A stretch of DNA of 64,000 nucleotides from an uncultured Mailhella sp. (GTDB lineage Bacteria; Desulfobacterota; Desulfovibrionia; Desulfovibrionales; Desulfovibrionaceae). Positions within the stretch are counted from its first letter, which is position 1. The number at the start of each line of letters is the position of its first letter. The DNA lies in NCBI GenBank assembly GCA_910578585.1, contig CAJTRG010000007.1, positions 47,498-111,497 of the forward strand, written 5' to 3'. A model generated the notes under the pieces. That model was not told the origin of the DNA and did no database searches. It saw only the letters and a program-made list of their open reading frames with translations. The position numbers and the translations under genes are program-made. Below, one piece after another: positions 61,212-64,000 of this stretch.

Positions 61212-63893
61212 ATGAAAAAAATATCCAAAAAACAAAAAACATATTTCGGTCCGGAACTGGAAATAAAAGAAAAGACAAACAAAAAAGCCGACGTTTTCTC
61301 CCTTGAACTGATTTATTCCATACTTGAAAAAACGCCCCACCCGCTGCGCCTTGACGATATTTTACGCCGTGCCGATGTGACAAGACGCTCAAAAAAAGAA
61401 GTCCTTGCCCTTTTACACGAACTGGTAGAGCAGGGAAAAATTATCCACCAGCGCGGGGGCACGTACTCTGTCAGTGAAAACCTTGGACATATCCACGGCA
61501 AGCTGGCTGTTCAGCGTTCCGGAGCCGCCTTTGTGATTGTCAATAAGGAGAAATTTCCGCAAGTCAAAGAGGATATCTATATTCCGGAATACAGCCTGAA
61601 CGACGCCTGGAACGGCGATATTGTGGAAGTTGAGCTTTTGCCGCGGCCCAAAAGAGCTAATGGGGCTAACGCTTTAGGAGTTATGGCTAAAAGACGCGAA
61701 GGCAAAGTTGTCAAAATTTTTGAGCGTACCCATACAATTTTGACTGTTCGCTTGGAAGATGAGGCGGGCAAGCAGCAGCTCAAGCATATCAGACATCTTG
61801 CTGAACACGGCTATCTTGCAAAACCTACGGACAGCCGCTTTAATTTTAATGTATTAATCCCGATCAACGAAGAATTTTTGCAGTCCATTGCGCAGATAGA
61901 AGATTGCTCCCTGAAACAGGGCGACCTTTTACAAGTGCATATTGAAGAACGCCTGCCCTCACGGCTTTCCACGCCCCTCTGGCTTGCCATGCCGCAAAAA
62001 TTTCTGGGCGGACAAAACAGTGTTTCTGTGCAGGAAAGCATTACCAAAGCAGGCAATAATATCCCCACGGAATTTCCCGACGATGTGCTGAAAGAAGCTG
62101 AAAATATCGCCATTGCTGAAGGATTTTTAAAAGCAGAAAATGAGCAGCAAAAGTTTCACATTCCATTGGAGCAAAACGATACAGATTTGCGGGACATTTG
62201 CCTTGTGACCATTGACGGGGCAGACTCACGGGATTTTGACGATGCCGTTTTTGTGGAAAAAACCGACATGGGCTATACGCTTGTTGTGGCTATTGCTGAT
62301 GTTTCCCGCTATGTGACGCCCTATTCCAAGCTGGATAAAGAAGCTAAAATCCGCGGCAATTCCTATTATTTTCCCAATTCTGTTGAGCCCATGCTCCCGG
62401 AAACGCTGTCTAATGGTTTATGCAGTCTGCGCCCCAACGAGGATCATCGCATTGTTTTTGCCAAAATTCTTTTCAATGCCAAAGGACAAGTCAAAGCCAC
62501 AGAATTTGGGCAAGGACTTATGCGCTCTAAAGCCCGCCTTACCTATGATACGGTGCAGGAACTCTACGACACTGGAAAAACTGCAGACGACGGAATTTCT
62601 TCACCGCTCACAGAAGAAATTACCACCATGCTCCTGCATGCCAAAGAATTGGCTGAAATTCTGATTAAAAAGCGGCATAAAGCTGGTGCTTTGCATTTGG
62701 AAATTCCTGAACAGCAATGCATTATCAAAAACGATATAATGACAGGTCTTGGCGTGCGCCCGCATTTCTTTGCCCATGAACTCATTGAAGCCTTTATGGT
62801 CAGCGCCAATGAAGCAGTGGCAGAATTTCTCTATAAAAAGCACGCCCCCTGCCTCTACCGCATACACCCTGCCCCTGCTCCAGAGCGGTTAAAAAATCTG
62901 GTGACGGTTTTTGAGCAAACCAGTCTGGCAGAAATTTTGCCCGCTGAACCACCCAGCAAAATAGGTGAAAGTGTGTGGCTCGGCCAAATTCTCAATCATC
63001 TGGAAACAGCGAAAAAGCTGGCTGAACAAGAAGGACAAAAAAATATTGAAAAAATTAATGAGAACGCAGAGCAAACTGAAAATACCGAGCAAGCAAGCCC
63101 CCATGCCTCCATTGTCAAAAACAGCTATCTTGCCCACCGCATGATTTTGCGCGCCATGATGCAGGCCCGCTACAGTCCCTGGCTGGATATCCACTTTGGA
63201 CTGGCTTCCAAATGCTACTGCCATTTTACTTCACCAATTCGGCGCTATGCTGACCTTATGGTGCACAGAAGCCTCAAAGCCGAGCTTGGGTTCATGGAGA
63301 AAAAACACTCCATTTTCAACCCCGATTATCTCGAAAGTATTGCCGATATCTGCAATGACCAGGAACGCACAGCCCAAAGTGCAGAACGGGAAGTATTCCT
63401 TCGTCTTTCCTGCCTTATGCTGGAAAAATCCATTGGCAAAACCTTCCCTGCCGTTATCAGTGGTTTGAGCAATTTTGGCGTGTTTGCAGAATTGCAGGAC
63501 AGCATGGCAGAAGGCATGATCCGCATGGAAAAACTGGGCAATGATTATTTTGTTTATGATGAAGAAAGACAAATTCTTTACGGTGAGCGCACAGGTGTAA
63601 CCTATCGCCTTGGCGATGAAATCACCGTGCAAATAGATTTTGTGGATATTACCCGCCTTGAAATTGATTTAATCCTCATGGGAGTTACTCCCCGTAAATC
63701 AGGCAGAACAAAAGGCAAAAGCGCCCTTTTCCGCGCCATCCATAATAAAGCGTCACGATATTCCAGAAAAACAGCTGAAAAATCTTCTGAAAAGCCTTCT
63801 GGCAGATCACGTAAAAGCAGTTCCCAAAAATCCAGCAAAGAACAGCAAAAACGCACAGCCAAAGACCGTCATACAAAAACAAGAAAAAAATAA
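61212..63893 (+). CDS. rnr: Ribonuclease R
   Basis: An 893-residue 3'-5' exoribonuclease that degrades structured RNA. Order of domains: a winged-helix-like N-terminus (LDDILRRADVTRRSKKEVL), cold-shock domains with HGKLAVQRSGAAFVIV, the RNB domain with IDGADSRDFDDAVFVE and YCHFTSPIRRYADLMVHRSL, an S1 domain with VISGLSNFGVFAELQDS, and a Lys/Arg/Ser-rich tail after 840. An acidic Gln/Glu insertion (about 610-640) interrupts the RNB domain. The ATG at 61212 follows lpxK; an upstream in-frame start would sit inside lpxK. Confidence 0.95.
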   Translation: MKKISKKQKTYFGPELEIKEKTNKKADVFSLELIYSILEKTPHPLRLDDILRRADVTRRSKKEVLALLHELVEQGKIIHQRGGTYSVSENLGHIHGKLAVQRSGAAFVIVNKEKFPQVKEDIYIPEYSLNDAWNGDIVEVELLPRPKRANGANALGVMAKRREGKVVKIFERTHTILTVRLEDEAGKQQLKHIRHLAEHGYLAKPTDSRFNFNVLIPINEEFLQSIAQIEDCSLKQGDLLQVHIEERLPSRLSTPLWLAMPQKFLGGQNSVSVQESITKAGNNIPTEFPDDVLKEAENIAIAEGFLKAENEQQKFHIPLEQNDTDLRDICLVTIDGADSRDFDDAVFVEKTDMGYTLVVAIADVSRYVTPYSKLDKEAKIRGNSYYFPNSVEPMLPETLSNGLCSLRPNEDHRIVFAKILFNAKGQVKATEFGQGLMRSKARLTYDTVQELYDTGKTADDGISSPLTEEITTMLLHAKELAEILIKKRHKAGALHLEIPEQQCIIKNDIMTGLGVRPHFFAHELIEAFMVSANEAVAEFLYKKHAPCLYRIHPAPAPERLKNLVTVFEQTSLAEILPAEPPSKIGESVWLGQILNHLETAKKLAEQEGQKNIEKINENAEQTENTEQASPHASIVKNSYLAHRMILRAMMQARYSPWLDIHFGLASKCYCHFTSPIRRYADLMVHRSLKAELGFMEKKHSIFNPDYLESIADICNDQERTAQSAEREVFLRLSCLMLEKSIGKTFPAVISGLSNFGVFAELQDSMAEGMIRMEKLGNDYFVYDEERQILYGERTGVTYRLGDEITVQIDFVDITRLEIDLILMGVTPRKSGRTKGKSALFRAIHNKASRYSRKTAEKSSEKPSGRSRKSSSQKSSKEQQKRTAKDRHTKTRKK

Positions 63894-64000
63894 TTTTAAT
63901 TATGTTAATTGTAAACTGAAGTGCGGCAGTATGGGATAAAGAAGCAGCCCAACGATAAAACTTCGTGTAGAATTGAATTGCAAACAAATTTTACGTGAGG
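63894..64000. other. Right edge, no gene recognised
   Basis: The last 107 bp show no gene and no clear terminator. The sequence ends in ACGTGAGG, which could be the ribosome site of a gene beyond the window. Confidence 0.4.

Overview
This 64 kb window is chromosomal DNA of a Gram-negative delta-proteobacterial lineage, most likely a low-GC member of the Desulfovibrionaceae (judged by eye, not computed). Signs are lipid A and lipoprotein genes (lpxK, lnt, lspA, cpoB), flagellar genes with a sigma-54 promoter, a small protein recalled as a Desulfovibrio-type family (DVU0772-like), the ispE/tRNA-Gln/prs/rplY neighbourhood, and purH split into two genes. AT-rich gut relatives such as Lawsonia or Taurinivorans are the first comparison to make. 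That placement is inference.

Layout. 1-7.2 kb (minus): an AddB-like nuclease (cut by the edge), an AddA/RecB-like helicase-nuclease, ATP-phosphofructokinase and FtsY. 7.4-8.4 kb: two small conserved genes. 8.8-10.5 kb: lnt. 10.7-15.5 kb (plus): pyrK-pyrD-pgpA-IMP cyclohydrolase-hflX. 15.7-20.4 kb: flavodoxin-like reductase, asd, an HlyD-like adaptor, an AT-rich methyltransferase, a lipoprotein. 20.6-27 kb (plus): valS, Fe-alcohol dehydrogenase, ispE, tRNA-Gln, prs, rplY. 27.4-29.4 kb: CHASE-GGDEF cyclase and a DUF302 protein. 30.2-35.8 kb (minus): fliK-flgD-flgE. 36-42.9 kb: NhaC antiporter, SGNH hydrolase, YccA, a lone XRE regulator, two tRNA-Val genes, rtcB, an alanine/sodium symporter. 43.2-44.1 kb: a small island bounded by inverted terminal repeats. 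44.2-54.2 kb (plus): larB, a short His-rich larC, ileS, lspA, a PLDc_N protein, cpoB, a NIL-ferredoxin, AICAR transformylase, an RNase II-like protein. 54.6-59.3 kb (minus): metF, then an APC permease with two solute-binding proteins. 59.8-63.9 kb (plus): GIY-YIG protein, lpxK, rnr.

Most genes are housekeeping: pyrimidine and purine synthesis, two aminoacyl-tRNA synthetases, envelope maturation, RNA turnover. The unusual content lies mainly between genes. Two families of intergenic repeats occur twice each: a 201-bp element almost identical at 8.6 and 54.3 kb, and a ~115-bp element at 15.5 and 29.8 kb whose hairpins show compensatory base changes. Other points of interest are a 948-bp inverted-repeat island carrying a promoter-terminator-ORF arrangement, an RTX-like insertion in FlgD, and an operon joining a secondary permease to two solute-binding proteins without any ABC transporter parts. 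No rRNA, CRISPR array, intact transposase or prophage was seen.
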